Shown: positions 10,315-20,298, numbered from the stretch's first letter. The stretch: DNA of 64,000 bases from Tenacibaculum pelagium (GCF_014062345.1 NZ_JACGLS010000003.1:337773-401772); one strand, 5' to 3'. A program made the numbers and translations. Notes: a model not told the origin generated them from the sequence alone.

Positions 10315-11967
10315 TTGCTTACACATCTATCCATACATAATTACGCGTTAATCAATCAGTTATCGATTGATTTCACAAAAGGTTTATCTATAATAACTGG
10401 TGAAACTGGGGCAGGAAAATCCATTTTACTAGGCGCATTAGGCTTAGTAATGGGAAATCGTGCTGATTTATCATCATTAAAAAACACTGATAAAAAATGT
10501 ATTATTGAAGCTCAGTTTGCTGTTGATGGATATGCGCTTCAGTCTTTATTTGAAAAATTAGATATTGATTATGAAGCAGAAACTATTATAAGAAGAGAGA
10601 TATTGCCTTCAGGTAAATCTAGAGCGTTTGTAAATGATACTCCAGTAAATTTATCGGTATTAACAGCATTAAAAAGTAAGCTGATAGATATTCATTCTCA
10701 GCATCAAACAATGCAATTGTCTGATGTTGCTTTTCAATTTTCGGTTATAGATGCTTTAGCAAAAAATAAAGCGAAGATAGATTCTTACAAAAGAGGATTA
10801 AAAAAATACAATTCGTTAGTTAGAGAGCTGAAAATTTTACAAGAAGAAACAGAGAAATCTAACGAGCAATACGAATACAATTTACATTTGTTTAATGAGT
10901 TTGAAGAAGCAAAATTAGAGGATGGAGAGCAAGAGAAGTTAGAAGAAAAGCTAGATAAGCTTAATAATATAGAGGATATAAAGTTGAATTTATCAGAAGC
11001 TTTACAAATTTCGATTAATGATGAAATTGGGCTTCAAAACTTATTACATTCTTTAGAGAATAATTTACAAAAGATAAGTTCGTATGCGAAGAATTACGAA
11101 GAGCTTTCTAATAGAATTTCTAGCATAAAAATTGAACTTGATGATATCGTTTCAGAATTAGAAAATGCCAATGAAGAGGTGGATTTTAATCCAAATGAAA
11201 TTGAAGAACTGAATGATAGATTACAATTAATTTATAATCTTCAAAAGAAACATTCTGTCGATTCAATTAAAGAGTTATTGGTAATTCATGAATCTTTATC
11301 AGAAAAAGTAGCACAAGTAGAAGGTGCGGGTGATTTAATTGAAGTAAAAAATGCAGAGATCAAACAAGTAGCAATAAAATTAGATGAAGTTGCTGCTATG
11401 ATTACAAAATCAAGAAATAAAGCAATACCTAAACTTCAGAAAGAATTAGAGTATTTGTTATCTGAATTAGGAATGCCAAATGCTCGTTTTTCAATAGAGT
11501 TAAATCCTTCTGAAAATTATTTAACTAATGGAAAAGACAATTTATTATTTTTATTTTCAGCAAATAAAGGTGGTAATTTTGGAGAATTAAAAAAGGTAGC
11601 CTCTGGAGGAGAACTTTCTAGAATAATGTTATCAATCAAAAAGATTTTATCAGAAAATATCCAATTGCCAACAATTATTTTTGATGAAATTGATACAGGA
11701 GTTTCTGGAGAAGTATCTAATAAAATAGCGAAGATAATGCAGGATATGGGGATGAATATGCAAGTAATAACGATTACGCATTTACCACAAATAGCATCGA
11801 AAGGCACACAACATTACAAAGTATATAAAGGAGAAGAAGAAGGAGTGACAACTTCTAACTTAAAACAACTTTCTAATGAAGAACGTATCGTTGAAATTGC
11901 AGAAATGTTAAGCGGAAAAGAAATCTCAGAAAGTGCATTAACACATGCAAAAGAATTATTGAATTAA
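10315..11967 (+). CDS. recN: DNA repair protein RecN
   Basis: An SMC-like ATPase for double-strand break repair. Walker A GETGAGKS is at residues 29-36, followed by a long coiled coil (about 155-380), the signature LKKVASGGELSR, and Walker B PTIIFDEIDTGVSGE. The start codon is TTG: translation from it gives MLTHLSIHNYALI, the conserved RecN N-terminus, and no ATG is available nearby in frame. Length 550 is normal. Confidence 0.95.
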   Translation: MLTHLSIHNYALINQLSIDFTKGLSIITGETGAGKSILLGALGLVMGNRADLSSLKNTDKKCIIEAQFAVDGYALQSLFEKLDIDYEAETIIRREILPSGKSRAFVNDTPVNLSVLTALKSKLIDIHSQHQTMQLSDVAFQFSVIDALAKNKAKIDSYKRGLKKYNSLVRELKILQEETEKSNEQYEYNLHLFNEFEEAKLEDGEQEKLEEKLDKLNNIEDIKLNLSEALQISINDEIGLQNLLHSLENNLQKISSYAKNYEELSNRISSIKIELDDIVSELENANEEVDFNPNEIEELNDRLQLIYNLQKKHSVDSIKELLVIHESLSEKVAQVEGAGDLIEVKNAEIKQVAIKLDEVAAMITKSRNKAIPKLQKELEYLLSELGMPNARFSIELNPSENYLTNGKDNLLFLFSANKGGNFGELKKVASGGELSRIMLSIKKILSENIQLPTIIFDEIDTGVSGEVSNKIAKIMQDMGMNMQVITITHLPQIASKGTQHYKVYKGEEEGVTTSNLKQLSNEERIVEIAEMLSGKEISESALTHAKELLN

Positions 11968-11996
11968 AATTACAGAATAAACAAACACTAAATACT

Positions 11997-12809
11997 ATGT
12001 ATAATTTATTAAAAGGTAAAAAAGGAATTATTTTCGGAGCTTTAGATGAAAACTCTATTGCATGGAAAGTTGCTGAACGTGCTCATGAAGAAGGGGCAGA
12101 GTTCGTATTAACTAATGCGCCTATTGCAATGCGTATGGGGCAAATTAAAGAATTAGCAGCAAAAACAAATTCAGAAATTATACCAGCTGATGCTACTTCT
12201 ATGGACGATATCACAAATTTAGTTGAAAAGTCTATGGAGATTTTAGGAGGTAAAATTGATTTCGTTTTACATTCAATTGGTATGTCTGTAAACGTACGTA
12301 AAGGGCGTCATTATACAGATTCTAAATATGATTTTACCACTAAAGGATGGGATGTTTCGGCAGTATCTTTTCATAAAGTAATGAATGTTTTATATAACAA
12401 ACAAGCAATGAACGAGTGGGGGAGTATTGTAGCCTTAACTTATATGGCTGCACAACGTGTTTTTCCTGATTATAATGATATGGCTGATAATAAAGCGTAT
12501 TTAGAATCGATTGCTCGTAGTTTTGGTTATTTCTTTGGACGCGATCATAAAGTACGTGTAAATACCATTTCTCAATCTCCAACACCAACAACTGCTGGTC
12601 AAGGAGTAAAAGGTTTTGATGGATTTATTTCGTATGCAGAAAAAATGTCTCCACTAGGAAATGCATCAGCATTAGAATGTGCAGATTATACGATTTCATT
12701 ATTCTCAGACTTAACAAAGAAAGTAACCTTGCAAAACTTATTTCATGATGGAGGATTCTCTAATATGGGAGTAAGTACAGCTGTGATGGATAAGTTTACT
12801 GAAGAGTAA
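11997..12809 (+). CDS. fabI: Enoyl-ACP reductase (NADH) FabI
   Basis: Last reductive step of each fatty-acid elongation cycle. A Rossmann-fold short-chain dehydrogenase of 270 residues with GALDENSIAWKVA near the N-terminus, HSIGMS in the middle, and the catalytic Y149 and Y159-X6-K166 set (Y-NDMADN-K). This is the FabI spacing rather than the Y-X3-K of ordinary SDRs. It is also the target site of triclosan-like inhibitors in this family. It is followed by a strong terminator. Confidence 0.95.
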   Translation: MYNLLKGKKGIIFGALDENSIAWKVAERAHEEGAEFVLTNAPIAMRMGQIKELAAKTNSEIIPADATSMDDITNLVEKSMEILGGKIDFVLHSIGMSVNVRKGRHYTDSKYDFTTKGWDVSAVSFHKVMNVLYNKQAMNEWGSIVALTYMAAQRVFPDYNDMADNKAYLESIARSFGYFFGRDHKVRVNTISQSPTPTTAGQGVKGFDGFISYAEKMSPLGNASALECADYTISLFSDLTKKVTLQNLFHDGGFSNMGVSTAVMDKFTEE

Positions 12810-12833
12810 TTTTATCAACATAAAAATATAAAT

Positions 12834-12863
12834 AAAATGCAAATCGTTAGATTTGCATTTTTT
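12834..12863 (+). terminator. Intrinsic terminator after fabI
   Basis: AATGCAAATC-GTTA-GATTTGCATT is a perfect 10-bp stem with a 4-nt loop, followed by a T-run. It also lies 17 bp before the DUF3050 start. Confidence 0.9.
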
Positions 12864-12879
12864 ATTGATAGAGAGTAAA

Positions 12880-13659
12880 ATGAGTAACATTTCACATATT
12901 GAAAAGGAGTTAGAACCTTTAAGAGAAAAATTAAAAAATCACGTTTTATATAACTCATTAAAAGATATTGATGATGTAAAAGTGTTTATGGAATCTCATG
13001 TTTTTGCGGTTTGGGACTTTATGTCGTTATTAAAAGCATTACAGCAATCATTAACTTGTACAACATTACCATGGCTTCCTGTTGCAAATCCGCAAACAGC
13101 TAGGTTTATTAACGAAATTGTTTTAGGAGAAGAAACAGATGTAAATGAATTAGGAGAACCTAAAAGTCATTTTGAAATGTATATTGATGCGATGAAACAA
13201 GCAAAATCGAGTACAGCAGAAATATCAAACTTTATATACAATCTTATTGAAACTAATTCAGTAGAAGAAGCTTTAAATAAGAGTTCAATTTCTGAAGAAA
13301 CAAAAGATTTTGTGCTGTTTACATTAGATGTAATTCGTACAGAAGAGCCACATATTATTGCAGCAAGTTTCACATTTGGTAGAGAAGATGTAATTCCGGA
13401 TATGTTTTTAGAAATAGTTAAAAATACTGAAGATAAAGAAGGAGGTGCCTATAATAAATTAACGTATTACCTTAATAGGCACATTGAATTGGATGGTGAT
13501 GAACACGGACCTTTATCATTAAAAATGATAGAGGAGTTATGTGGTGACGATGAGCAAAAATGGAATGATGTATTATATTACGCTAAAGAATCATTACAAA
13601 AAAGAATCAATCTTTGGAATGGAATTACTGAACAAATAAATTCTAGTATTTTAGTATAA
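12880..13659 (+). CDS. DUF3050 family protein (haem-oxygenase-like fold)
   Basis: About 259 residues. The family pattern is clear: [13 protein letters not shown], then [19 protein letters not shown], '[19 protein letters not shown]' and [15 protein letters not shown]. Conserved His and Glu residues suggest a metal site in a haem-oxygenase-like helical bundle; no reaction is known to me. The true start is the ATG at 12880; an earlier in-frame TTG at 12853 falls inside the fabI terminator and is rejected. The stop overlaps the following glycosyltransferase as TAATG. Confidence 0.82.
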   Translation: MSNISHIEKELEPLREKLKNHVLYNSLKDIDDVKVFMESHVFAVWDFMSLLKALQQSLTCTTLPWLPVANPQTARFINEIVLGEETDVNELGEPKSHFEMYIDAMKQAKSSTAEISNFIYNLIETNSVEEALNKSSISEETKDFVLFTLDVIRTEEPHIIAASFTFGREDVIPDMFLEIVKNTEDKEGGAYNKLTYYLNRHIELDGDEHGPLSLKMIEELCGDDEQKWNDVLYYAKESLQKRINLWNGITEQINSSILV

Positions 13660-14612
13660 TGAATTTAAAGTTTTCAATAATAGTTCCAGTTTATAATCGC
13701 CCTCAAGAAATTGAGGAATTGTTGGAGAGTCTTACAGAACAAGATTTTAAACAAGATTTCGAGGTGCTTATTATTGAAGACGGTTCACAAGATTCTTCAG
13801 AGAAGATTATAGAGAAATACCAATTAAATTTAGATTTAAAATATTTTTATAAAGAAAATACTGGAGCAGGAGCAAGCCGTAACTATGGAATGCAACGCGC
13901 TTCAGGAAACTATTTTATCATTTTAGATTCAGATGTAATTGTTCCATCTCAATATTTATCTGAAGTAAACGAAGCTTTACAAGAAAAATTTACAGATGCT
14001 TTTGGCGGACCTGATGCAGCTCACAAAAGTTTTACTTCGTTACAAAAAGCAATTAATTATTCGATGACTTCAGTGTTAACCACAGGAGGAATTAGAGGTA
14101 AGAAGAAAGGAGTAGGGAGGTTTCAACCTCGTAGTTTTAATTTAGGTTTATCGAAGAAAGCTTTTGAAACTACTCAGGGTTTTTCTCAAATGAAAATAGG
14201 AGAAGATATCGATTTAACTTTTCGTTTATGGGAAAATGGATTTGAAACACAGTTAATAGAAAAAGCTTTTGTTTATCATAAGCGTAGAAGTACTATAAAG
14301 CAATTTTTTAAACAAACTTTTTCATTTGGAACAGCAAGGCCAATATTAAATAAAAAGTATCCAGAGACAGCTAAAATCACTTATTGGTTTCCTAGTTTGT
14401 TTATTATAGGTATTGATATTTCTATTATAGCAATATTTTTCGGCTACTGGCAATTCATAGCTTTTTATGGATGCTATTTCTTATTTATTTTTTTAGACTC
14501 TTTAATTCAAAATACAAACTTTAAAGTAGCTTTTTTAAGTATAGTAACTACGTTAACCCAATTTTATGGCTATGGATTAGGTTTTTTAGAATCGAAATTT
14601 CTAAAAAAATAA
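13659..14612 (+). CDS. Family 2 glycosyltransferase
   Basis: A 317-residue membrane-associated enzyme. The GT-A domain covers about residues 5-230 with SIIVPVYNRPQE, EDGSQDSS, and DSD at about 91-93 as the metal/nucleotide-binding motif, then GEDIDL in place of the usual ED motif. One or two hydrophobic segments (about 245-300) anchor the C-terminus. The acceptor is unknown. It is translationally coupled to the DUF3050 gene, an unexpected partner. Confidence 0.88.
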   Translation: MNLKFSIIVPVYNRPQEIEELLESLTEQDFKQDFEVLIIEDGSQDSSEKIIEKYQLNLDLKYFYKENTGAGASRNYGMQRASGNYFIILDSDVIVPSQYLSEVNEALQEKFTDAFGGPDAAHKSFTSLQKAINYSMTSVLTTGGIRGKKKGVGRFQPRSFNLGLSKKAFETTQGFSQMKIGEDIDLTFRLWENGFETQLIEKAFVYHKRRSTIKQFFKQTFSFGTARPILNKKYPETAKITYWFPSLFIIGIDISIIAIFFGYWQFIAFYGCYFLFIFLDSLIQNTNFKVAFLSIVTTLTQFYGYGLGFLESKFLKK

Positions 14613-14639
14613 AAGCCCTCAATTTCTTGAGAGCTTTTA
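14611..14639. terminator. Bidirectional terminator
   Basis: AAAAGCCCTCAA and TTGAGAGCTTTT arms with one mismatch and a TTTC loop, between the converging glycosyltransferase and arsC genes. Confidence 0.8.
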
Positions 14640-14644
14640 TGATG

Positions 14645-14986
14645 TTATATGATTTCTAGAATAGTTTCAGGAGGTCTTCCTATAACAGCTTTATCACCGT
14701 TAATTACTATTGGGCGTTCAATAAGTTTTGGGTTTTCTACCATTGCAGTAATAACTTCTGCTTCTGATAATTCTTTTCCTTTAAATTCTTCTTTCCAAAT
14801 TTTTTCATTTTTACGAACTAATTGAATTGGAGAAATGTTTAGTAAAGAGACAATTTCTTTTAATTCTGATTCAGAAGGAATATTTTCTAAATACTTTACA
14901 ATTTCAAAATTTTTTCCAGATTCTTCTAAAATTTGAACCCCACAGCGAGATTTAGAACATCTATTATTGTGATATATTTTTATCAT
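14645..14986 (-). CDS. arsC: ArsC/Spx family protein, arsenate reductase type
   Basis: A 113-residue thioredoxin-fold protein with the active-site cysteine C10 (NNRCSKSRCG) and the RPIVINGDKAVIGRPPE segment conserved in glutaredoxin-linked arsenate reductases. No ars operon genes are nearby, so the physiological substrate is uncertain; YfgD-like homologues are often named arsenate reductase without proof. It is transcribed away from prfB, which lies 32 bp upstream on the same strand and may share its transcript. Confidence 0.82.
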   Translation of the reverse strand: MIKIYHNNRCSKSRCGVQILEESGKNFEIVKYLENIPSESELKEIVSLLNISPIQLVRKNEKIWKEEFKGKELSEAEVITAMVENPKLIERPIVINGDKAVIGRPPETILEII

Positions 14987-15018
14987 TTTAGTATAGTTTA
15001 TTTTTTTTCAATAAGAAC

Positions 15019-16113
15019 TTAATTATCTTTTTGTCCGTTTAACATTAAATAAGCTTTTAAGAAAGGATTGATGTTTCCATCCATAACTGCATCAACATTT
15101 CCTGTTTCATGAGCAGTACGAACATCTTTTACCAATTTATAGGGATGCATTACATAATTACGAATTTGGCTTCCCCATTCGTTTTTCATTTTATTAGCTT
15201 CGATATCTGCACGAGCAGCCATTCGCTTTTGTAACTCAATTTCATATAATTGAGATTTTAACATTTGCATTGCAGTTGCTCTATTATCGTGTTGTGAACG
15301 TGAGTTGGAACATTGAATTTGAATTCCAGTAGGCTTATGATGTAGTTGAACTTTAGTTTCAACTTTATTTACATTTTGCCCACCAGCTCCACTCGAACGA
15401 GCAGTGGTAATTTCAATATCCGCAGGATTTACTTCAATCTCTATAGAATCATCAGCAACAGGGTATACATAAACCGAAGCAAAACTTGTGTGTCGTTTTG
15501 CATTAGAATCAAATGGAGAAATACGTACTAATCGATGCACTCCGTTTTCACCTTTTAACCAACCAAAAGCATAATCACCATCTACTTCAAAAGTAACTGT
15601 TTTTATACCTGCGGAATCACCTGCTTGATAGTTTAAGGTCTTTAATTTGAATCCCTGTTTTTCTCCCCACATGGTATACATTCGGAATAACATTTCTGCC
15701 CAATCGCAACTCTCTGTTCCTCCTGCACCTGCTGTTATTTGTATGGTTGCGCTTAAACTATCACCTTCTTCAGATAGCATATTTTTAAATTCAATATCCT
15801 CTAAAAGAGCACTGGTTTTTTCAAATTGCTCAATTACTTCAGATTCTTCAGCGCCATCTTCTTTATAAAAATCATATAGAATAGTTAAATCTTCGTTCAT
15901 AGAAACAATGGTATTGTAATCTTCTACCCATTTTTTCTTAAAACGAAGCGATTTCATTAAAATCTCAGCTTCTTTTGGATTGTTCCAAAAGTTTGGGTCG
16001 GCAGTTTTTTCTTCTTCATTATTTATTTCAATTAACTTCTTGTCAATGTCTAAATAACCTTTTAACTTGCCAATTCGTTCAGCAATATTTTTAAGCTGGT
16101 CGTGTGTAATCAT
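15019..16113 (-). CDS. prfB: Peptide chain release factor 2
   Basis: Releases peptides at UAA and UGA. The GGQ motif is in [14 protein letters not shown] and the stop-recognition region is present. The start is taken as the ATG ending at 16113 ([15 protein letters not shown]), giving 364 residues; a much longer upstream extension in the frame overlaps the divergent gene and has no family similarity. The usual programmed +1 frameshift site (CTT TGA C) is absent: the segment after KLKGY reads TTA GAC in a single frame, so no internal UGA controls synthesis. A -7 box lies just before the start. Confidence 0.95.
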   Translation of the reverse strand: MITHDQLKNIAERIGKLKGYLDIDKKLIEINNEEEKTADPNFWNNPKEAEILMKSLRFKKKWVEDYNTIVSMNEDLTILYDFYKEDGAEESEVIEQFEKTSALLEDIEFKNMLSEEGDSLSATIQITAGAGGTESCDWAEMLFRMYTMWGEKQGFKLKTLNYQAGDSAGIKTVTFEVDGDYAFGWLKGENGVHRLVRISPFDSNAKRHTSFASVYVYPVADDSIEIEVNPADIEITTARSSGAGGQNVNKVETKVQLHHKPTGIQIQCSNSRSQHDNRATAMQMLKSQLYEIELQKRMAARADIEANKMKNEWGSQIRNYVMHPYKLVKDVRTAHETGNVDAVMDGNINPFLKAYLMLNGQKDN

Positions 16114-16117
16114 ACAG

Positions 16118-16125
16118 CAAAAATA
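16118..16125 (-). promoter_or_regulatory. -7 box TATTTTTG directly before prfB
   Basis: On the minus strand TATTTTTG is followed by CTGT and then the ATG at 16113, predicting a leaderless prfB mRNA. The same TTTG-CTGT-ATG arrangement occurs before the gene starting at 35389. Confidence 0.6.
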
Positions 16126-16147
16126 CATTTTAAAATCGTAGTTAAAA

Positions 16148-17167
16148 ATGGAAATAAACTTAATAAGCGATACAGTAACAAAACCTACTAAAGGGATGTT
16201 GGAGGCAATGATGAAAGCAGAAGTTGGAGACGATGTTTTTGGAGCAGATCCAACTGTGAATTTATTGCAAGAAAGAGTAGCCAAAATGTTTGGAATGGAA
16301 GCTGCATTATTTTTTCCTTCAGGTACAATGGCGAATCAAGTAGCTATTAAAATTCATACACAACCAGGTGATAAAATGTTTTGTGATAAATGGGCACATG
16401 TTTATAATTATGAAGGCGGAGGAGCAGCTTTTAATTCTGGGGTAACATCACATTTAATTGATGGAGATAGAGGAATGTTCACCGCAGATCAATTAGCAAA
16501 AGCGGTTATGGGTAGAGCTGACATTCATGTTCCATATAATCGATTAGTTTGTATAGAAAACACAACAAATAAAGGAGGAGGAGCTTGTTGGGATTTTGAA
16601 GAACTTAAGAGAATTCAGAAAATTTCGAAAGATAATAATTTAGCATTTCATTTAGATGGAGCAAGATTATTTAATGCGCTGGTAGCGAAGAATGAAACTC
16701 CACAACAATACGGAGAGTTGTTTGATACTATTTCTATTTGTTTATCTAAAGGGCTAGGAGCTCCAGTAGGGTCTATTTTAATAGGAACTAAAGAACATAT
16801 AGAAAAGGCATTGAGAGTTCGTAAATTATTTGGAGGAGGAATGCGACAAGCAGGGTTTTTAGCAGCAGCAGCGATTTATGCATTAGATAATCAAGTTGAA
16901 CGTTTAGCTGATGATCATAAAAAGGCAAAAGAAATAGGACAAGTGTTAGAAAACTGCTCTTATGTTAAAAAAGTAGAGCCTATAGAAACAAACATCATTA
17001 TTTTTTATGTAAATGATGATATAGATCCAATGGATTTTATTAAAAAGATGGAAGCTAAGGGTATTTTATTAATTTCTATGGGAGACGGTAAAATACGTAT
17101 TGTAACTCATTTAGATTTTACTGATGAGATGCATCAAAAATTATTAGAAGAATTAAAGTTGTTTTAA
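16148..17167 (+). CDS. ltaE: Low-specificity L-threonine aldolase
   Basis: A PLP enzyme that splits threonine or allo-threonine to glycine and acetaldehyde. Features: N-terminal [34 protein letters not shown]84, the D170-x-x-R173 pair in [10 protein letters not shown], and the PLP lysine K201 in [11 protein letters not shown]. Length 339 is normal. It is divergent from prfB with 34 bp between the starts, so the two promoters must overlap. Confidence 0.93.
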   Translation: MEINLISDTVTKPTKGMLEAMMKAEVGDDVFGADPTVNLLQERVAKMFGMEAALFFPSGTMANQVAIKIHTQPGDKMFCDKWAHVYNYEGGGAAFNSGVTSHLIDGDRGMFTADQLAKAVMGRADIHVPYNRLVCIENTTNKGGGACWDFEELKRIQKISKDNNLAFHLDGARLFNALVAKNETPQQYGELFDTISICLSKGLGAPVGSILIGTKEHIEKALRVRKLFGGGMRQAGFLAAAAIYALDNQVERLADDHKKAKEIGQVLENCSYVKKVEPIETNIIIFYVNDDIDPMDFIKKMEAKGILLISMGDGKIRIVTHLDFTDEMHQKLLEELKLF

Positions 17168-17171
17168 AACT

Positions 17172-17204
17172 AAAAAGAGAGCGTAAATTTACGCTCTCTT
17201 TTTA
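17172..17204. terminator. Bidirectional terminator
   Basis: A perfect palindrome with AAAAAGAGAGCGTAAA and its complement, flanked by A and T runs, lies between the converging ltaE gene and the membrane-protein gene ending at 17208. Confidence 0.88.
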
Positions 17205-17207
17205 ATT

Positions 17208-17858
17208 TTAATTAAGCTCTTCTAGCTTAGCTAATTCTTTATAGTTACTGTTTAGTTTACGTAATAATATTCCGTAGATAACTTTATAGAATAGCCAAAG
17301 AATCAATACCATAAAACTTAATAAAACAACCATAGCAATAATTAAAGAAGTTAAAAGTTGATCTTTGTTGTCTGGGGTGCTTATTCCTTGATTATGATAA
17401 TATTCTATCAATAAATCTAAGTCAGAAAAAATTAAACACATCACAAAAACATTAGCAAGAACCATATATGCTAAATTAAAATACACGTAGTATTTTACAG
17501 TTTTTCTTGTTTTTAGAATTTTGTGAATTAATGTCTTGGTAGAGTCTGATACTGAAATTGATTTATAATTCTGATAAAAGAAGTATAAGAAAATAGCAAT
17601 AACAAAATAATGTATATATACACTTATTTTTACAATACTATTTAAATGTAATTGTTTGTATACCTCAGTATATGATTCACCAACAAAGAATATATTAATT
17701 CCTGCCCAAAATGCTAATTCTAATATTCCAATAATAAAAATCCATTTTACGATTGATGATGATTTTGAATGCGCCATCTTATAGATATCTACCTTAGAAA
17801 CCTTATTAGTTTCTTCAGGTTGATTATCCCAAGCTTTTTTATATTTATCTAAATCCAT
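17208..17858 (-). CDS. Membrane protein, probable partner of the ECF sigma factor
   Basis: A 216-residue protein starting DLDKYKKAWDNQPEE, a motif seen at the N-terminus of many flavobacterial proteins encoded right after ECF sigma genes. It then has four transmembrane segments (about residues 37-56, 80-98, 118-140 and 170-195). It starts 3 bp after the sigma factor stop, so they are cotranscribed. A role as membrane anchor or anti-sigma factor is inferred from position; no known anti-sigma domain (such as a zinc-binding HxxxCxxC) is visible. Confidence 0.7.
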   Translation of the reverse strand: MDLDKYKKAWDNQPEETNKVSKVDIYKMAHSKSSSIVKWIFIIGILELAFWAGINIFFVGESYTEVYKQLHLNSIVKISVYIHYFVIAIFLYFFYQNYKSISVSDSTKTLIHKILKTRKTVKYYVYFNLAYMVLANVFVMCLIFSDLDLLIEYYHNQGISTPDNKDQLLTSLIIAMVVLLSFMVLILWLFYKVIYGILLRKLNSNYKELAKLEELN

Positions 17859-17861
17859 ATG

Positions 17862-18356
17862 TTATGGGTTTAATACTTTTTTTAATTTATCTTTTGCTCT
17901 GTTCATTTTAACACGAGCATTTACTTCACTAATACCTAAAGTTGCTGAAATCTCTTTGTAAGGCTTATCTTCTAGGTATAAAAAAATCAAAGCTTTATCA
18001 ATATCATTTAGTTTGCGAATGGCATTGTATAATGCTTTTAATTGCAATTCTTCGGTTTCATCATAATCTTCAGCCTTAATTTTAAAAGAATAGTCGGTAA
18101 TGTCTTGAGTCTTTACAGTTCTTGTAGATTTTCTATATAATGAGATTGCTGTATTTAATGCAACTCTATACATCCAAGTACTAAACTTTGCATCACCTCT
18201 AAACTTACTATAGTTTTTCCATAGTTGAATTGTGATCTCTTGAAACAAATCGTTATGTGCATCTTGATTGGTAGTATAAATTCTACATACCTTATGCACA
18301 ATGTTTTGATTAGCTTCGAAATCGGATAAAAATTTATTTTCTAGTTCCTTTTCCAC
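17862..18356 (-). CDS. ECF-family RNA polymerase sigma factor
   Basis: A 164-residue sigma-70 factor. Region 2 covers about 15-85 (NDLFQEITIQLWKNYSKFRG, FSTWMYRVALNTAI) and region 4 about 105-160 (LNDIDKALIFLYLEDKPYKEISATLGISEVNARVKMNRAKDKL). Such factors usually answer envelope or stress signals through a membrane partner, here probably the next gene. The start codon is GTG at 18356. A TATTTTTG box lies about 33 nt upstream. Confidence 0.9.
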   Translation of the reverse strand: MEKELENKFLSDFEANQNIVHKVCRIYTTNQDAHNDLFQEITIQLWKNYSKFRGDAKFSTWMYRVALNTAISLYRKSTRTVKTQDITDYSFKIKAEDYDETEELQLKALYNAIRKLNDIDKALIFLYLEDKPYKEISATLGISEVNARVKMNRAKDKLKKVLNP

Positions 18357-18389
18357 TAAGTTTTTTTAGTTGATATGTTATAAGTAGCT

Positions 18390-18397
18390 CAAAAATA
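18390..18397 (-). promoter_or_regulatory. -7 box TATTTTTG of the sigma factor operon
   Basis: TATTTTTG on the minus strand, 33 nt before the GTG start of the ECF sigma gene. It matches the housekeeping-type box rather than a distinct ECF promoter. Confidence 0.5.
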
Positions 18398-18508
18398 CAA
18401 ATTGTTACAGTTCATCCTAAAAAAAATACAGTTCGGTTGTTTTTAGTTTTAAAACCTTTAATTCAAGTAGATATTTGTACTGTGTTTAACCAATAAAACT
18501 TTAAAAGG

Positions 18509-18925
18509 ATGAAATTTTTAATAACAATTTTAATGTTGAGTTTATTTTTTATATCAGAAAAATTAATAGCTCAAAATAGAACAATAACAGCAATCGTTGT
18601 AAATGCAACATCTGATGCAGGAAAAGTAAGTTATGCTTTGTACAATAAAGAAAACTTTAGAATGCAACCAATCCAAGCAAAATCATCAACAATTAAAGAA
18701 GGAAAAAGTGAAGTGGTTTTTGAAAATGTTTCAATTGGTGAATATGCAGTTATTTGTTTTCATGATAAAAACAATAATGATAAAATGGATTTTCAACCAA
18801 ACGGAATGCCAATGGAAGATTATGGGGTTTCAACAAATAATATGAATCGTTTTGGGCCTCCGATGTATGATCAAATTAAATTCTTAGTTACTGATAAAGA
18901 TGTATCTTTAGAAATCAAATTTTAG
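18509..18925 (+). CDS. DUF2141 domain protein, exported
   Basis: A 138-residue protein with a signal peptide ending near EKLIAQN. The DUF2141 pattern is visible: KVSYALYNKENF, VFENVSIGEYAVICFHDKNN, then DKMDFQPNGMPMEDYGVS. Function is unknown; it is a periplasmic or surface beta-sandwich. An AAAAGG stretch just before the ATG could serve as a ribosome site. It is the first gene of the run leading into the sensor kinase, 11 bp before it, which suggests it belongs to that signalling operon. Confidence 0.82.
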   Translation: MKFLITILMLSLFFISEKLIAQNRTITAIVVNATSDAGKVSYALYNKENFRMQPIQAKSSTIKEGKSEVVFENVSIGEYAVICFHDKNNNDKMDFQPNGMPMEDYGVSTNNMNRFGPPMYDQIKFLVTDKDVSLEIKF

Positions 18926-18936
18926 TAGTAAATAGA

Positions 18937-20298
18937 ATGAAATCACCAGTAGAAAGCACTTTTAAGAGTTTAAAAAAAGATATTTTAATTTGTTTAAAAT
19001 TAACGATCATTTTTGGAATATTCTTTACAATCATAAATCAACAATTTACTTTAAAAGGAGCAGGTTTAGTATTTTTAATATCTGCAATGTATTCTTTTAC
19101 TTTAGGATTAGGTAACGGAATGATTAACGATTATCTAAACACAAAATGGGATTGGGTTGAAGAAACAAATCAGAGAGTTTGGGCTGGTGTAATTTCAACA
19201 ATAGTTTATACAGTTATAGCAGTTTTAGCTATTCATTATGTACAGTATATAATTTTGTTTGGTAACGACCCTTCTGTTTTTTTTACAAGAAATTTGGTTT
19301 TTGCTCATTTATTAGGAATAATTATATCGTTAGGTATTGCAGCTTTTTTTCATGCAAAAGGTTTTATGATGAATTGGAAAGCTTCTGTTAAGCAAGAAAC
19401 AACTCAACATGAAATAGTAGCTAAGACGGAAACAGCAAAATTTGAAACTTTAAAAAGTCAAATAGATCCACATTTTTTATTTAATAGTTTAAATGTGTTG
19501 ACTTCTTTGATTGGTGAAAATCCATCACTAGCAGAAAAGTTTACCACTAAATTATCTAAGATTTATAGATACGTTTTAGAGCAAAGAAATAAAGAACTAA
19601 TTCCGTTAGAAGAAGAGTTGAAGTTTGCAAGGACGTATATGGAGTTATTGCAAATGCGATTTGAAGATGCGGTGAAGTTTAATATCCCAGTTGAGGTTAG
19701 TAATTCGGATTTAAAAATAGTGCCACTGTCACTTCAATTATTGTTAGAAAATGCAGTAAAGCATAATGTAGTTTCGTCAACAAAACCATTAGAGATAAAT
19801 ATTTTTGAAGAAGACGGTTTTTTGCAAATACAAAACAACATTAATCCAAAAGAAACAATAGGTAAGAGTACTAAGGTAGGATTAAGAAATATAGCAGATC
19901 GTTATGGCTTAATTACTAATAGAAATGTTGAAATAACAAACAATAACAAAACATTTACAGTGAGTTTACCACTGTTAACAAAAACAAATAATATGTCGTT
20001 TAATACAGATAATTTAGAAAACAGCAAATATGTTAAGGCTGTAGAAAGAGTCGAGAAATTAAAAGAATTCTATCAAAACTTAGTAGCTTACTGTATGGTG
20101 ATACCATTTTTAATATTTATAAACCTAAAGTTTTCGCCACAATTCCATTGGTTTTGGTTCCCAATATTTGGATGGGGAATTGGTTTAGTATTTCATTATT
20201 TAGAAACAAATAACTATAATTTATTTTTAGGTAAAAACTGGGAAGAAAAGAAAATAAAACAGATGATGGAAGAAGATAATAAAAAAGGATATAATTAA
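18937..20298 (+). CDS. LytS-type sensor histidine kinase with C-terminal 2TM domain
   Basis: A 453-residue membrane kinase. Four transmembrane segments occupy about residues 15-142. The His_kinase domain has the phospho-accepting H179 in QIDPHFLFNSLN. The ATPase domain has LLLENAVKHN and VGLRNIADRYGL. Unusually, after residue about 350 there is an added 2TM domain: SKYVKAVERVEKLKEFYQNL, two hydrophobic helices, then GKNWEEKKIKQMM. The next four genes encode the same domain alone, and the LytTR response regulator follows them. Confidence 0.92.
   Translation: MKSPVESTFKSLKKDILICLKLTIIFGIFFTIINQQFTLKGAGLVFLISAMYSFTLGLGNGMINDYLNTKWDWVEETNQRVWAGVISTIVYTVIAVLAIHYVQYIILFGNDPSVFFTRNLVFAHLLGIIISLGIAAFFHAKGFMMNWKASVKQETTQHEIVAKTETAKFETLKSQIDPHFLFNSLNVLTSLIGENPSLAEKFTTKLSKIYRYVLEQRNKELIPLEEELKFARTYMELLQMRFEDAVKFNIPVEVSNSDLKIVPLSLQLLLENAVKHNVVSSTKPLEINIFEEDGFLQIQNNINPKETIGKSTKVGLRNIADRYGLITNRNVEITNNNKTFTVSLPLLTKTNNMSFNTDNLENSKYVKAVERVEKLKEFYQNLVAYCMVIPFLIFINLKFSPQFHWFWFPIFGWGIGLVFHYLETNNYNLFLGKNWEEKKIKQMMEEDNKKGYN

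Noticed and set aside
16114..16284. 57-residue N-terminal extension of prfB
   Set aside because: It overlaps the divergent threonine aldolase gene, has no RF2 similarity, and would place the TATTTTTG box inside the gene. The conserved N-terminus begins at 16113.
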